A stretch of 50,161 nucleotides of DNA, from the NCBI GenBank assembly GCA_946221385.1, contig CAMIGX010000013.1, positions 1 through 50,161 on the forward strand, read 5' to 3'. Shown here in pieces: positions 1 through 8,010 of the stretch (the stretch's first letter is position 1; the number at the start of each line of letters is the position of its first letter). Position numbers and translations under genes: made by a program. Under the pieces are notes generated by a model. That model was given only the letters and a program-made list of their open reading frames with translations. It was not told the origin of the DNA and searched no databases. This stretch comes from an uncultured Propionimicrobium sp. (GTDB lineage: Bacteria; Actinomycetota; Actinomycetes; Propionibacteriales; Propionibacteriaceae).

Positions 1-3
1 TCG

Positions 4-416
4 TCCGCTGGTCAAGCGTTTCTTTCTGGTCGTGTGCCGGTGGTTGGGTTTTGTTTCCGTCGTGATCTGCGGCGAGTCGGTTCCGGGTCGACTCGCTCGC
101 CCTTTTCTCCGAGGCCGCTTTCGCGTCCTCGGCGGGCTCGGTCGTCTCGAGGAACCTCTCTTGCCGCCGATCACTCCTTAGAACCCCAAGTCTGCGAGGT
201 GTGGCGCCGTCGTTTTGTTCAAAGGCGTGGTGGGTGTGGTCGGCCGGGTTGGGTCGGGCCTCGAAGCGAAGGAGCGCGACCATGACCCTCGGCGCAGCAG
301 AGGGTCATGGAGTAGAGCGCGAGTGAGCGCAGGGGGCGGGACGGCCGCACCAACCACGACGGCAACCAAACCCAACCACCAAAAGCGAATGCAGACAACG
401 AGAAGCGACCAGCGGA
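4..416. repeat. Large imperfect inverted repeat in gene-free DNA
   Basis: No convincing coding region lies in 1-621. The outer parts of 4-416 are inverted copies of each other. TCCGCTGGTC at 4-13 matches GACCAGCGGA at 407-416. GGTGGTTGGGTTT at 39-51 matches AAACCCAACCACC at 368-380. The next inner 13 nt match at about 10 positions (52-64 against 355-367). Spacing between matched blocks is conserved (25 and 26 nt), so this is one decayed palindrome and not chance hits. No transposase is visible. It may be a MITE-like remnant or a structured intergenic element. Confidence 0.6.
280..310. repeat. Perfect 10-bp stem-loop
   Basis: CCATGACCCT at 280-289 is the exact reverse complement of AGGGTCATGG at 301-310, with an 11-nt loop. 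It lies inside the right half of the larger inverted repeat but not at its centre. No T-run follows on either side, so it does not look like an intrinsic terminator. Confidence 0.65.
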
Positions 417-430
417 CACGAGGCAAACCA

Positions 431-452
431 GTTAGACGGCTAGCCGTCTAAC
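431..452. repeat. Perfect 22-bp palindrome
   Basis: GTTAGACGGC at 431-440 and GCCGTCTAAC at 443-452 are exact reverse complements around a central TA. The right half is also the first copy of the direct repeat listed at 444-559. A palindrome this long without a spacer is typical of a dimeric regulator site or a recombination site. I cannot tell which. Confidence 0.6.
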
Positions 453-559
453 GGACACCTTCAAACACCCAAGCAGCGTCGAGACACAGATAGACCGTCT
501 AACGGACACCGGCCCAAGACCAAGCAGCGCATAAGCACGGCGAGCCGTCTAACGGCACC
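444..559 (+). repeat. Three direct repeats, period about 50 bp
   Basis: CCGTCTAACGGACACC occurs exactly at 444-459 and 495-510. A copy lacking one base, CCGTCTAACGGCACC, is at 545-559. The offsets are 51 and 50 nt. A second shared block, CCAAGCAGCG, lies 25 nt after the start of the first two copies (469-478 and 520-529). These are degenerate tandem units upstream of the MBL-fold gene. Only three units are present, and sequence between the cores is partly shared, so I do not call a CRISPR array. Confidence 0.65.
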
Positions 560-621
560 TATCAGAAACGGACGTCACCTAAGCGCGAGCAGAATCGTGC
601 GGCGCGGGGGATGATGGAGAC

Positions 622-1263
622 ATGCGGATTCAACATTTGGGGCACTCGTGCGTGCTGATTGAGGCGGCTGGTGAGCGGATTTTGGTCGACCCGGGCGCAT
701 TTTCAGATGCTTGGCATGGGTTGGACCACGTCGATGCGGTCTTCGTCACTCACCAGCACAATGATCACGCCGATCCTGACGAGCTGCCGGCATTCCTAGC
801 TAAGCATCCCGATGCGATCGTCGCCGTCGAGGCGTCGGTGCCCGAGCACGTCGAACTACCAGCTAGTGTGCGGCGTTTGGTGGCCGGAGAGATCGTCGAA
901 GTGGGCGCGGTGCAGGTGCAGACTGTCGGTGGCTTGCACGCGATCATTTACGCCGATATTCCGAGGGTGCACAATGTCGGTCTGCTGATCAGCGCGCCCG
1001 ACGAACCGACGCTTTTTCATCCAGGTGACGCCTTGGACACCGCACCGGACGGCGTCGATTTCTTGTGCATTCCACTGCAAGCTCCCTGGTCGGCGACCAA
1101 AGAAGTCATCGATTTCACCCGATCGGTTGGCGCTGCGAGAGCGATGCTGATTCACGATGGACTGCTGAATGATCAGGGCTATGCGACGGTGAGTAAGCAC
1201 ATCGTGAATCTTGGCGGTTCGCAGATTGAGGATCTCCGTGACGGCCGCTGGCTGGAGCTCTAG
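622..1263 (+). CDS. MBL-fold metal-dependent hydrolase, UlaG-like
   Basis: A 213-residue protein of the small metallo-beta-lactamase superfamily (UlaG/YtnP-like, Lactamase_B_3 type). The metal-binding signature THQHNDHAD is at residues 43-51 (HxHxDH pattern). Further likely ligands are H133/D136 in HPGD and H178 in LIHDG. The N-terminal strand pattern MRIQHLGHSCVLIE is typical of the family. Such proteins hydrolyse phosphoester, lactone or other substrates in the cytosol. The substrate cannot be read from the sequence. No signal peptide is seen. A GGAGA-like ribosome site precedes the ATG. The 3' end overlaps the convergent EamA gene by 149 nt. Confidence 0.85.
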   Translation: MRIQHLGHSCVLIEAAGERILVDPGAFSDAWHGLDHVDAVFVTHQHNDHADPDELPAFLAKHPDAIVAVEASVPEHVELPASVRRLVAGEIVEVGAVQVQTVGGLHAIIYADIPRVHNVGLLISAPDEPTLFHPGDALDTAPDGVDFLCIPLQAPWSATKEVIDFTRSVGAARAMLIHDGLLNDQGYATVSKHIVNLGGSQIEDLRDGRWLEL

Positions 1264-2329
1264 CCGGCAGTGACGCGACGGTCATCGCCAAGAAGATCGC
1301 CGCTCCGCCGAGCACGACCTGCCAGGTCAATAGCTCTTGGCCGACCATGATCGCGAACATGGCTCCCCAGACCGGCTCAGAGCTCATGATTACTGCAGCT
1401 CGACTCGGATTGACGCGGGCCTGCGCCCAGGTCTGAGCCAGGATAGTGAACGCACCGCAGACGACGCCGAGATAGGCGATCGCCCACCAATCGCCGGCAC
1501 GCGTCGGTAACGCGATCCCACCAGGCAGCGCAGCGATGATGCTCATGGCCGCTAAGACCAGTGATTGCACGAAACCCAGCTGGATGGTGTTCTGGCTCGT
1601 TGCGAAGCGGCCAGTGGCGATGATGTGCGATGCGAACATCAATGCGCCTAGCGCGGTCAGCCACTCTCCGCTGCCGAAAGCGAAGCCGGCACCGGGATCG
1701 AAGGTCAACACCGCCAGGCCGCCGGTGGCAAGTGCTGCCGCGACCCAGACTCGGTTGGCGACATTGCGGCGTAACAATAAGGCTTCCAAGATTGGCGTCG
1801 CCACCACATACATGCCGGTCAAGAATCCCGACGTTGACGCTGACGTAGACGTCAACCCGAAGGTCTGCGCGAGCTGCCCAGAGCCGAACAGCAGACCAAG
1901 AATTGCGCCTTGCCACAGATGTTCTTTAGCCAGGAACGGCGTGGCCTTGCGGTCTGCTCGGGGCCGTTGACGGGCCTTTAGCTTGCCTATGACGCACATC
2001 GCGACGAACATCGCCACGGCTGTCATTGAGAAGCGCAGCGCAGACAGATCAGCTGGGTCGAAGCGATCTAGCAGGTCTTTGATGGCGAACAATGTGGAAC
2101 CCCACAAGATCGCCATCAAGACCAGGGCAGCAGTCGCGAGCCAGGACTTGGGATCTTTGTGGGTAGCCCCGTTCGCGGGCAGGACATTAGTGTCCGCAGG
2201 GGGAGAAAAATTGGTGTATTTGGGCGCGTGAGCCAGCGAGGTCGACTTGTGCATCGCTTGTAGGACAATTTCTGCCGCTCGGAACGAGAACGGCTCATCG
2301 GCCAGCCGCTCGGCGCGAGAGCGGTGCAT
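1115..2329 (-). CDS. EamA/DMT-family membrane transporter
   Basis: Drug/metabolite transporter superfamily protein with about ten hydrophobic segments in two EamA halves, starting near residue 65 (LVLMAILWGSTLFAIKDLL). The first 60 residues are hydrophilic, and an alternative ATG at residue 26 (position 2254) is possible; neither start has a clear Shine-Dalgarno. The hydrophobic core ends near residue 354. The last 49 residues are encoded antisense to the 3' end of the MBL-fold gene and look like non-coding translation (rich in S, R, H, Q), which suggests loss of an earlier stop codon. A possible -10 (TAGGCT on the minus strand, 2345-2350) lies 15 nt before the ATG. The transported substrate is unknown. 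Confidence 0.85.
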   Translation of the reverse strand: MHRSRAERLADEPFSFRAAEIVLQAMHKSTSLAHAPKYTNFSPPADTNVLPANGATHKDPKSWLATAALVLMAILWGSTLFAIKDLLDRFDPADLSALRFSMTAVAMFVAMCVIGKLKARQRPRADRKATPFLAKEHLWQGAILGLLFGSGQLAQTFGLTSTSASTSGFLTGMYVVATPILEALLLRRNVANRVWVAAALATGGLAVLTFDPGAGFAFGSGEWLTALGALMFASHIIATGRFATSQNTIQLGFVQSLVLAAMSIIAALPGGIALPTRAGDWWAIAYLGVVCGAFTILAQTWAQARVNPSRAAVIMSSEPVWGAMFAIMVGQELLTWQVVLGGAAIFLAMTVASLPARAPASGRHGDPQSANRQDSRCAYSPSHSPDHSAVHRESASLSQRQPIG

Positions 2330-2472
2330 CGCTTGGTTGGCTCTAGCCTATGGCAAGCCTGCTGGTCGCCGCCAATCGAGATCGGTATGTCAAGGCATCT
2401 CCAGGCATCGCAATTGTCGCCGCTAGATGCGCCGACGAGCACGTCCTGGCTAGGACAAATCTGATGCTGCAG

Positions 2473-4677
2473 CTAGACAGCGCGAATGACGACTTCGGAC
2501 CCTTCGTCGGCTTTGCTGCCGGCTTCGGGGACTGTTTCGACGGCCAAACCAAGTCGGCTACGCAACTCGGTGGCATATTCGACGCGCACTTTGAAGCCGG
2601 CGCGTTCCAGGGCGGTGGTAGCGTCCGAAATCTTCTGCCCAGACACCCGCGGCACCTCGATCTTGCGGGGGCCGACTGAGACCGTCAGATTGACCGTGTC
2701 GCCGGCAAACAGCTGGCCGCTAGCGGGATCTTGAGAAATGACGCGCCCAGCTGCCACTTCCTTGGAATTTGCTTCGCTCAGTTTTGGCACCAGGCCGCGC
2801 TCAGTCAGCGCCTGGGTCGCCTCCCCGGATGTCATGCCGACCAGGTTGGGCACGTCAATTGGCTGCCTACCTTTAGAAACGACGACATTGACCGCCGTAT
2901 TCGGTGCGACTAGCTGCCCGGCTCCGACCGAGGTTTCAATGATCGTGCCCTGCGCGCCGGTCGGATGATAAGCCTCTTTAACTTCCCCGAGGCGTAGATG
3001 ATTCTGTTCCAGCGCAGCCTTGGCCTGATCGAGCGGTTTGCCGTAAATGTCAGGCATCGGATAGCGCTCTGGACCGCGTGAAAGGTCAGCTTTGATAGTG
3101 CCCTGTCGCACGATCCGTTGCCCGTCTGCGGGATCAGATTTAATGACGTGACCGGCCGCGACATCTTCGGAATAGGCCTCGGTGAACGAAATCTGCAGCC
3201 CGGCAGCCTCCGCTGCGGCCACCGCGTCCTGTTTAGCCAGCCCAGCTATTTGCGGAGTGACGGTGTACCTGCCGGCGGTGAACCACCAGATGCTGCCAGC
3301 CAAGACGGCCAACACGACAGCCAATGCGATCCACAACACAGGTCCCCTGCGCACGCGAGTCTTCGGAGCGGCGACCATCGTAGCGCCAGCTGTTCGAAGG
3401 CCAATCGAGCGCCTACCCGGCTCGCTAGCCTCGTCGAATTCGGCTGCGTACTCGTCGTAATCGTCGAGGTGATCTTCGTCACGATAGGTGTCCTCGCCGC
3501 GAGCTTCAGCCACTTCGAGCGGAGTCAGCTCGTCGTCAGCCTGCGTCGGCGATGCAGCATTCTCCTCCTCAGCTGCAGCTGGGGTTCGGCTCGCAAGCGT
3601 TCCGACACCAGCAGCGGCAGCGTTAGCGCCGGCCAGATCGCGCAATCGGCGTCCCCCCGGGGCTGCTTTGGCAGGAGCCGTCGACGTCGGCTGCCTGCTG
3701 GCTGACGGCTGGCTGGCTGACGGCATGCTGTGGCGCTGGGGAAACATGATCGCCGACAGCGCCTCGTCATTGGTCACGCCCTGTTCGAGCGCTCGACGAG
3801 CCCGTCGAATTCGTGACAACAAGGCGTGCCCGTCGATGGGACGCAGTCCAGCATCACGACGAGTGCAGGCCAAGACCAAGGCGTCAAGATAGTCAGGAAT
3901 GGGTTGGCGGCGAGCCAGTTGTGGATGGTCCTGGTAGAGCCGCTGCGAGGGCGCCGGCATGTCTTGGTTGACGTGCGCGTAGGCCACCTGGATCGGCGTA
4001 TCGCCCGAGTACGGCTTGGATCCGGTCAGTAGTTCAAACAAGATGATGCCTGCCGAATAGACATCTGATCGCGAATCAGCCCGGCCACTGACGACTAACT
4101 CAGGAGGTAGATAGGACACCGTGCCGATCAGCAGGCCTTGGGTCGCGGTCGACGAATGCGAAGTGACCGATTTAGCCAACCCGAAGTCGGCTACTTTGAT
4201 CGAGCCGATGTCATGGCTGCCGCCACCCCTAATCAGCACATTTTCCGGTTTGACGTCGCGGTGCACGATGCCAGCTTCATGCGCTGCGGCGAGCGCAGCC
4301 GCGATGGGCTCCATATATTGCAAGGCGCGCAGTGGGCTGAGCGGCCCTTCGGTGACGATGACCTTGCGCAGCGTGTGGCCCTCGATGAATTCCATCACGA
4401 TATAGGGCCGGCCTTGATCTTGACCCTGATCGTAGATGCCGACCACATTCGGATTGATCAGCTTGGCTGCGGCGCGTGCTTCCCGGTCGAATTTCTTAGC
4501 GAAATCGGCGTCATCGCCAAGCCCGTCGTGCATGATCTTGACGGCGACCACTCGCTCCAAGCGCCGGTCCCAAGCGCGATAGACCGTCGCCATGCCGCCA
4601 CGAGCTAGGCGCGAGAGAATCTCGTAGCGGCCGTCCAACACATTGCCCAGCATCGGGTCGCTAGTGGTAGAGGTCAC
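2473..4677 (-). CDS. pknL: Ser/Thr protein kinase with four PASTA domains
   Basis: Membrane Ser/Thr kinase of 734 residues. The cytoplasmic kinase domain (about 17-290) has a glycine loop near ARGGMATVY, catalytic K47, HRDVKPEN with D141, and DFG at 164-166. A long acidic/alanine-rich juxtamembrane linker (about 300-440) precedes one transmembrane helix (445-467). Four extracellular PASTA repeats fill 471-734. PASTA kinases sense uncross-linked peptidoglycan or lipid II and phosphorylate division and wall proteins. The neighbouring prenyl synthase and metF genes fit the PknL locus of mycobacteria and corynebacteria, so I favour PknL over PknB, but the name rests on context. The start is GTG with GAGGAG 5 nt upstream. 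Confidence 0.9.
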   Translation of the reverse strand: MTSTTSDPMLGNVLDGRYEILSRLARGGMATVYRAWDRRLERVVAVKIMHDGLGDDADFAKKFDREARAAAKLINPNVVGIYDQGQDQGRPYIVMEFIEGHTLRKVIVTEGPLSPLRALQYMEPIAAALAAAHEAGIVHRDVKPENVLIRGGGSHDIGSIKVADFGLAKSVTSHSSTATQGLLIGTVSYLPPELVVSGRADSRSDVYSAGIILFELLTGSKPYSGDTPIQVAYAHVNQDMPAPSQRLYQDHPQLARRQPIPDYLDALVLACTRRDAGLRPIDGHALLSRIRRARRALEQGVTNDEALSAIMFPQRHSMPSASQPSASRQPTSTAPAKAAPGGRRLRDLAGANAAAAGVGTLASRTPAAAEEENAASPTQADDELTPLEVAEARGEDTYRDEDHLDDYDEYAAEFDEASEPGRRSIGLRTAGATMVAAPKTRVRRGPVLWIALAVVLAVLAGSIWWFTAGRYTVTPQIAGLAKQDAVAAAEAAGLQISFTEAYSEDVAAGHVIKSDPADGQRIVRQGTIKADLSRGPERYPMPDIYGKPLDQAKAALEQNHLRLGEVKEAYHPTGAQGTIIETSVGAGQLVAPNTAVNVVVSKGRQPIDVPNLVGMTSGEATQALTERGLVPKLSEANSKEVAAGRVISQDPASGQLFAGDTVNLTVSVGPRKIEVPRVSGQKISDATTALERAGFKVRVEYATELRSRLGLAVETVPEAGSKADEGSEVVIRAV

Positions 4678-4833
4678 CTCGGCTCCTCATCGTCTCGTCG
4701 TCTCGTCGACGCCTTCATTGGCCGGCAAGCCCGGGACGGCATTGACCTGGTACGCATTGGCTGGTAGCTGCCCCCGGATTCGCGGCCAGTCTAGACGCTT
4801 GCGCTACTGAATCCGGCGAACAGCGCGCTGAGA

Positions 4834-4839
4834 TAGGCT
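4834..4839 (+). promoter_or_regulatory. Probable -10 element, leaderless start
   Basis: TAGGCT lies exactly 7 nt before the GTG at 4847. The ten bases GAGATAGGCT also precede pyk at the same distance. No Shine-Dalgarno precedes this GTG. The geometry implies that transcription starts at the start codon. No good -35 is visible. Confidence 0.5.
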
Positions 4840-4846
4840 GACCAGC

Positions 4847-5566
4847 GTGACAGCAATGATGGGTCTTGACACCCGCCTGCGGCTGGCGAAGGTGGCCGTC
4901 ATGGTGCCGACCTTGGACCGCGGCGAACAGCTAGCCAACCTATGTGACGAGATGGCTTCGGCGAGCGCAGCCATGGTCTTCATCGATGACGCGACCGCGA
5001 GTCGCGATGAGGTCGCGGCCAGCTATCAGGTCGCGCTGCAGAGTTCTGGTTTCGACGCGATCGTTGGCGTCATCGCAGACGCCGATTGGTCCGACGTTGG
5101 AGTCGACGCCCAGTTGAGCACCAAGCCGGTGCCCAAGCCACATCAATGGGCGTTGCGAGGCCGTTTCGTCGGCGACGAGCCGCAATTACGCACGGCGCTG
5201 GCCGACGATGAGATCGATTTCATTTTCGTGCCGACCAAGCTGGTGGCTGCGGCCGCGCAGCTCGCTCCGGCGACCGCAGCGGATTCAAAGCCGTGGTTCG
5301 TGGCTGGCGTACGCAACGCCGACGACACCCGCGCAGCGATCGAGCAGGGAGCCTGCCGGGTCGCGGTCTGGGTCGATCGCCAAGGATTGGGCGGGGCGGT
5401 CGAGCAGCAGTGGCAACTGGTCACCGAGGTCTGGCGGCGTCCCGAAATGCAGCAGGCGACCTTCGCCGCGTTCAATAGTGACGCCGGCCAGCAGCGTAGA
5501 CCAGATCAAGAGCCGCCGGATTGGTCGATCTATGACGCTCCGAGCGCGCCCGGAGGGCCTAGCTGA
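4847..5566 (+). CDS. Degenerate ThiE-like TIM-barrel protein
   Basis: A 239-residue soluble protein of uncertain function. Residues 103-178 recall thiamine-phosphate synthase: GRFVGDEPQL at 105-114, a following D-x-I/F-FVPT block at 124-130, then KPWFVAGV at 148-155 and AIEQGACRVAVW at 164-175, which align by eye with the later strands of ThiE (xxPWFAIGGI and GARRVVVV). The usual substrate-binding motifs QLRDK, NDR and HLGQ are not recognisable, so catalytic ThiE activity is doubtful. The C-terminal 35 residues are polar and proline-rich. It is divergent from the PASTA kinase gene. The GTG at 4847 is chosen from the -10 spacing; ATGs at 4856 and 4859 are alternatives. Confidence 0.5.
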   Translation: MTAMMGLDTRLRLAKVAVMVPTLDRGEQLANLCDEMASASAAMVFIDDATASRDEVAASYQVALQSSGFDAIVGVIADADWSDVGVDAQLSTKPVPKPHQWALRGRFVGDEPQLRTALADDEIDFIFVPTKLVAAAAQLAPATAADSKPWFVAGVRNADDTRAAIEQGACRVAVWVDRQGLGGAVEQQWQLVTEVWRRPEMQQATFAAFNSDAGQQRRPDQEPPDWSIYDAPSAPGGPS

Positions 5567-5793
5567 CAGTTCTTCTCGCTGATCGGACGGATGCCGTGAA
5601 CCGCGTCGCCTCGATGGATGTTCGCTGCCGATTGGTGACGATCTCTCGCCGCTTTTGAGCTAGCCCCTCGAGGCTCAGCGTCACCAGCAGGTGCAGCATG
5701 CATCGGATGAGACGATCTTTCCGGCAAGCCCAGGTCAGTGACGACGACCGCCTGCGGCTGCGTCTAGGGTCCTCTCGCCGGGCGTGGTGGCGG

Positions 5794-6963
5794 CTAGCTT
5801 TGTCGGTGGACTGCTAATTCGGCTAGCTTGGTCAAGGCGATTCGTCCAGGCGTACTGATTTCGAGCTCCGCTAGAACCTGCTGTGCGCGGTCCCAATCAC
5901 GTTCGATCAGCTCTTCGACGGCGTCGGCGGCTCCACAGCTGACGATCAGCTCGCGGGCGCGCTGCAGACCGAGGTCAGTCAACTTCGGGTCACCGACCAA
6001 CGAGGCCAGCTCTTCAGCATGCGGTGATGCGTCCAAAGCCAATGCCAGCAACACCGTGGCTTTGCCTTCCCGAAGATCATCGCCGGCTGGTTTGCCGGTC
6101 TGTTCAGGAGACGCGAAGACCCCCAATAGGTCGTCGCGCAGCTGGAAAGCGCGACCCAGCGGCGTGCCGAAAGCAGCGAGATTTTCTAGTAGTTCAGGGT
6201 CAGCTCCAGCTAGTGCAGCACCAAATTGCAGCGGCCGCACGACGGTATATTTCGCGGTCTTAGTCTCCAAAACCAGCTCTGCAGCTTGCAGTGGCGCCAG
6301 ATCTGCGAGCAGCTGGAATTGATTCGCGATGTCCAAGAATTGGCCAGCATTGACCTCGGTGCGCACCGCGAACCAATAGGGCAATGCCGAAGCCAATTGG
6401 TCGGCAGGCAGGCCCGCCGACAGCAGCGTCTCGTCGGCCCAAGAAATCATTTCGTCGCCCAGAATCACCGCCTGGGCTCGGCCATAGTCCTCCGACTGTT
6501 CGGGCTGATCGGCGGCGAACGCGCGATGTGCGGACGGCAAGCCCCGGCGGGTGTCCGAATCGTCGATTAGGTCGTCGTGCACGAGCACGCCGACGTGCAA
6601 TAGCTCGAAGGCGGCGCAGGCTTGCAGCAGGCTCGCGTGGTCGAGGTGGCTGGCTGCGTCAACGGCAATATGACCCCAGTAGGCGAACGCCGGCCGGATG
6701 CGCTTGCCGCCAGCGCATAGGTCACGAGCCAGCTGGGTCATGCGCAAGGTATGCGGCGAGACTGCGGCCAGCCGTTGCTCGACACGGTCGACTTGGGCTG
6801 CCAGCGCGGCGTCAATGGCGCTGCGAAAATTGGCGCTGATCGGATCGTGCGGATCAAAGTCCAGGGCAGTGACGTCTTGCTCGGCTGCGACGTCGGCTGG
6901 GTCGCTGAAACTTTCCGCAGGTGACGCAGCGGCTCGGGACAGATCAGCGGTCATGCATGGCAC
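5794..6963 (-). CDS. Polyprenyl diphosphate synthase (trans)
   Basis: Trans-isoprenyl diphosphate synthase of 389 residues, which condenses isopentenyl diphosphate with an allylic diphosphate to make geranylgeranyl or longer chains for quinones, carotenoids or lipid carriers. The first aspartate-rich motif is DDLIDD at 130-135 and the second region is QLRDDLLGVF with D277-D278. GGKRIRP at 85-91 binds the substrate diphosphate, and KPAGDDLREGK at 291-301 is also typical. The acidic N-terminal 40 residues are an extension. A second ATG at residue 4 is equally possible. The gene converges with the ThiE-like gene across 227 nt that show no clear terminator. Product chain length cannot be told from sequence. 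Confidence 0.9.
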   Translation of the reverse strand: MPCMTADLSRAAASPAESFSDPADVAAEQDVTALDFDPHDPISANFRSAIDAALAAQVDRVEQRLAAVSPHTLRMTQLARDLCAGGKRIRPAFAYWGHIAVDAASHLDHASLLQACAAFELLHVGVLVHDDLIDDSDTRRGLPSAHRAFAADQPEQSEDYGRAQAVILGDEMISWADETLLSAGLPADQLASALPYWFAVRTEVNAGQFLDIANQFQLLADLAPLQAAELVLETKTAKYTVVRPLQFGAALAGADPELLENLAAFGTPLGRAFQLRDDLLGVFASPEQTGKPAGDDLREGKATVLLALALDASPHAEELASLVGDPKLTDLGLQRARELIVSCGAADAVEELIERDWDRAQQVLAELEISTPGRIALTKLAELAVHRQS

Positions 6964-7094
6964 CCTACTCAGCTAGCACTGAGTCGTGCGAGTCCGGCGG
7001 CTGCGGATCAGCAGCGTCACGCCAAGGTCCCGACAGGCGCTTGACGGGGCCGTCCCGTCTGTCGTCATGCAGCCAGCGTTGCTGACCGCAGATC

Positions 7095-7100
7095 TATGAT
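7095..7100 (+). promoter_or_regulatory. Probable -10 element of metF, leaderless
   Basis: TATGAT is a near-consensus -10. It is followed by 7 nt and then GTG at 7108, the same geometry as at three other genes in the window. The in-frame ATG at 7096 lies inside this hexamer, so it cannot be translated from this promoter. Confidence 0.5.
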
Positions 7101-7107
7101 TGAGCCC

Positions 7108-8010
7108 GTGCCTGCTGCCCAATCTGTCGCCGATCTGCTCGCCTCGACTGATCGCCCCACCTACAGTTTCGAGTTCTACCCACCCAAGGATGAGGCGGGT
7201 CGACAAAGCTTGATGGAGACCATCGATCTGCTGGAACCCCTGCAGCCAGACTGGGTGTCGATCACCTATGGCGCAAACGGCGGCAACCGAGACCGCACGC
7301 TCGGATTGACCGTCGAATTGGCCCAGCGTGCCGAGGCCACGCAACGGAGCTTCTTGATCGTGGGCCATCTGACTTGCACCGGACAAAGCCGAGACGAGTT
7401 GGTCGCCGCCATCGACGCCTACGGTGAGGCAGGGGTGCGCAATATTTTGGCGATCCGCGGCGACATGCCTGGTGGTGCGACGGTGCCCTGGCAGCAGCAC
7501 GAATCGGGTCTAGCCAATGCCACTCAGCTGGTCGAATTGATCAAATCGCGCGGTGATTTTTGTGTCGGCGTCGCCGCATTCCCCGATGTGCACCCGTCCT
7601 CAAATCCCCAACTGGATGTCGAGATTTTGCTGGCTAAACAGCAGGCAGGCGCCGAGTTTGCCGTCACCCAGTTGTTCTTCGATGCTGCGCACTATTTCCG
7701 GCTGGTCGAGGCAGCCCGCGCGGCCGGGGTCACAATTCCGATCATCGGTGGCGTCATGCCGGTCACAAATATCAAGGGCCTTGGCAAGATGGCTGAGCTG
7801 TCTGGTGCTGACATTCCCGCGCGCGTGGTCGAGACACTATTGAAGGTGCCTGACGATCCGGTCATGGTGCGTACCGCAGGCTCGATGATCGCCTCGCAAT
7901 TGTGCCGCGAGCTGCTGGACGGGGGAGCACCCGGCCTACAATTTTTCACTCAAAATCGCTCGGTCGCGACGCGAGAGATTCTCGCCATGCTCCGGGCATC
8001 GGGCTACTGA
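7108..8010 (+). CDS. metF: 5,10-methylenetetrahydrofolate reductase
   Basis: FAD-dependent TIM-barrel enzyme that reduces 5,10-methylene-THF to 5-methyl-THF for methionine synthesis. Family signatures are SFEFYPPKDEAG near the N-terminus, the following DWVSITYGANGG, HLTCTG, NILAIRGDMP, and TQLFFDAAHYF with IPIIGGVMPV. The length of 300 residues is normal. I place the start at GTG 7108 because TATGAT sits 7 nt upstream and no ribosome site is seen; the in-frame ATG at 7096 would add four residues. The 3' end overlaps the convergent HelD-like gene by 65 nt. Confidence 0.92.
   Translation: MPAAQSVADLLASTDRPTYSFEFYPPKDEAGRQSLMETIDLLEPLQPDWVSITYGANGGNRDRTLGLTVELAQRAEATQRSFLIVGHLTCTGQSRDELVAAIDAYGEAGVRNILAIRGDMPGGATVPWQQHESGLANATQLVELIKSRGDFCVGVAAFPDVHPSSNPQLDVEILLAKQQAGAEFAVTQLFFDAAHYFRLVEAARAAGVTIPIIGGVMPVTNIKGLGKMAELSGADIPARVVETLLKVPDDPVMVRTAGSMIASQLCRELLDGGAPGLQFFTQNRSVATREILAMLRASGY

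Noticed and set aside
34..451. Short overlapping open frames on both strands at the left edge
   Set aside because: All are Arg/Pro/Ser-rich, lack ribosome sites and family similarity, and overlie an inverted repeat.
444..559. Three spaced repeats resembling a mini CRISPR array
   Set aside because: The repeat core is only 16 nt, the intervals share sequence with each other, only three units exist, and no cas gene is near.
3118..3705. 195-codon plus-strand frame inside the PASTA kinase gene
   Set aside because: Antisense shadow; composition is Ser/Arg-rich and there is no recognised domain.
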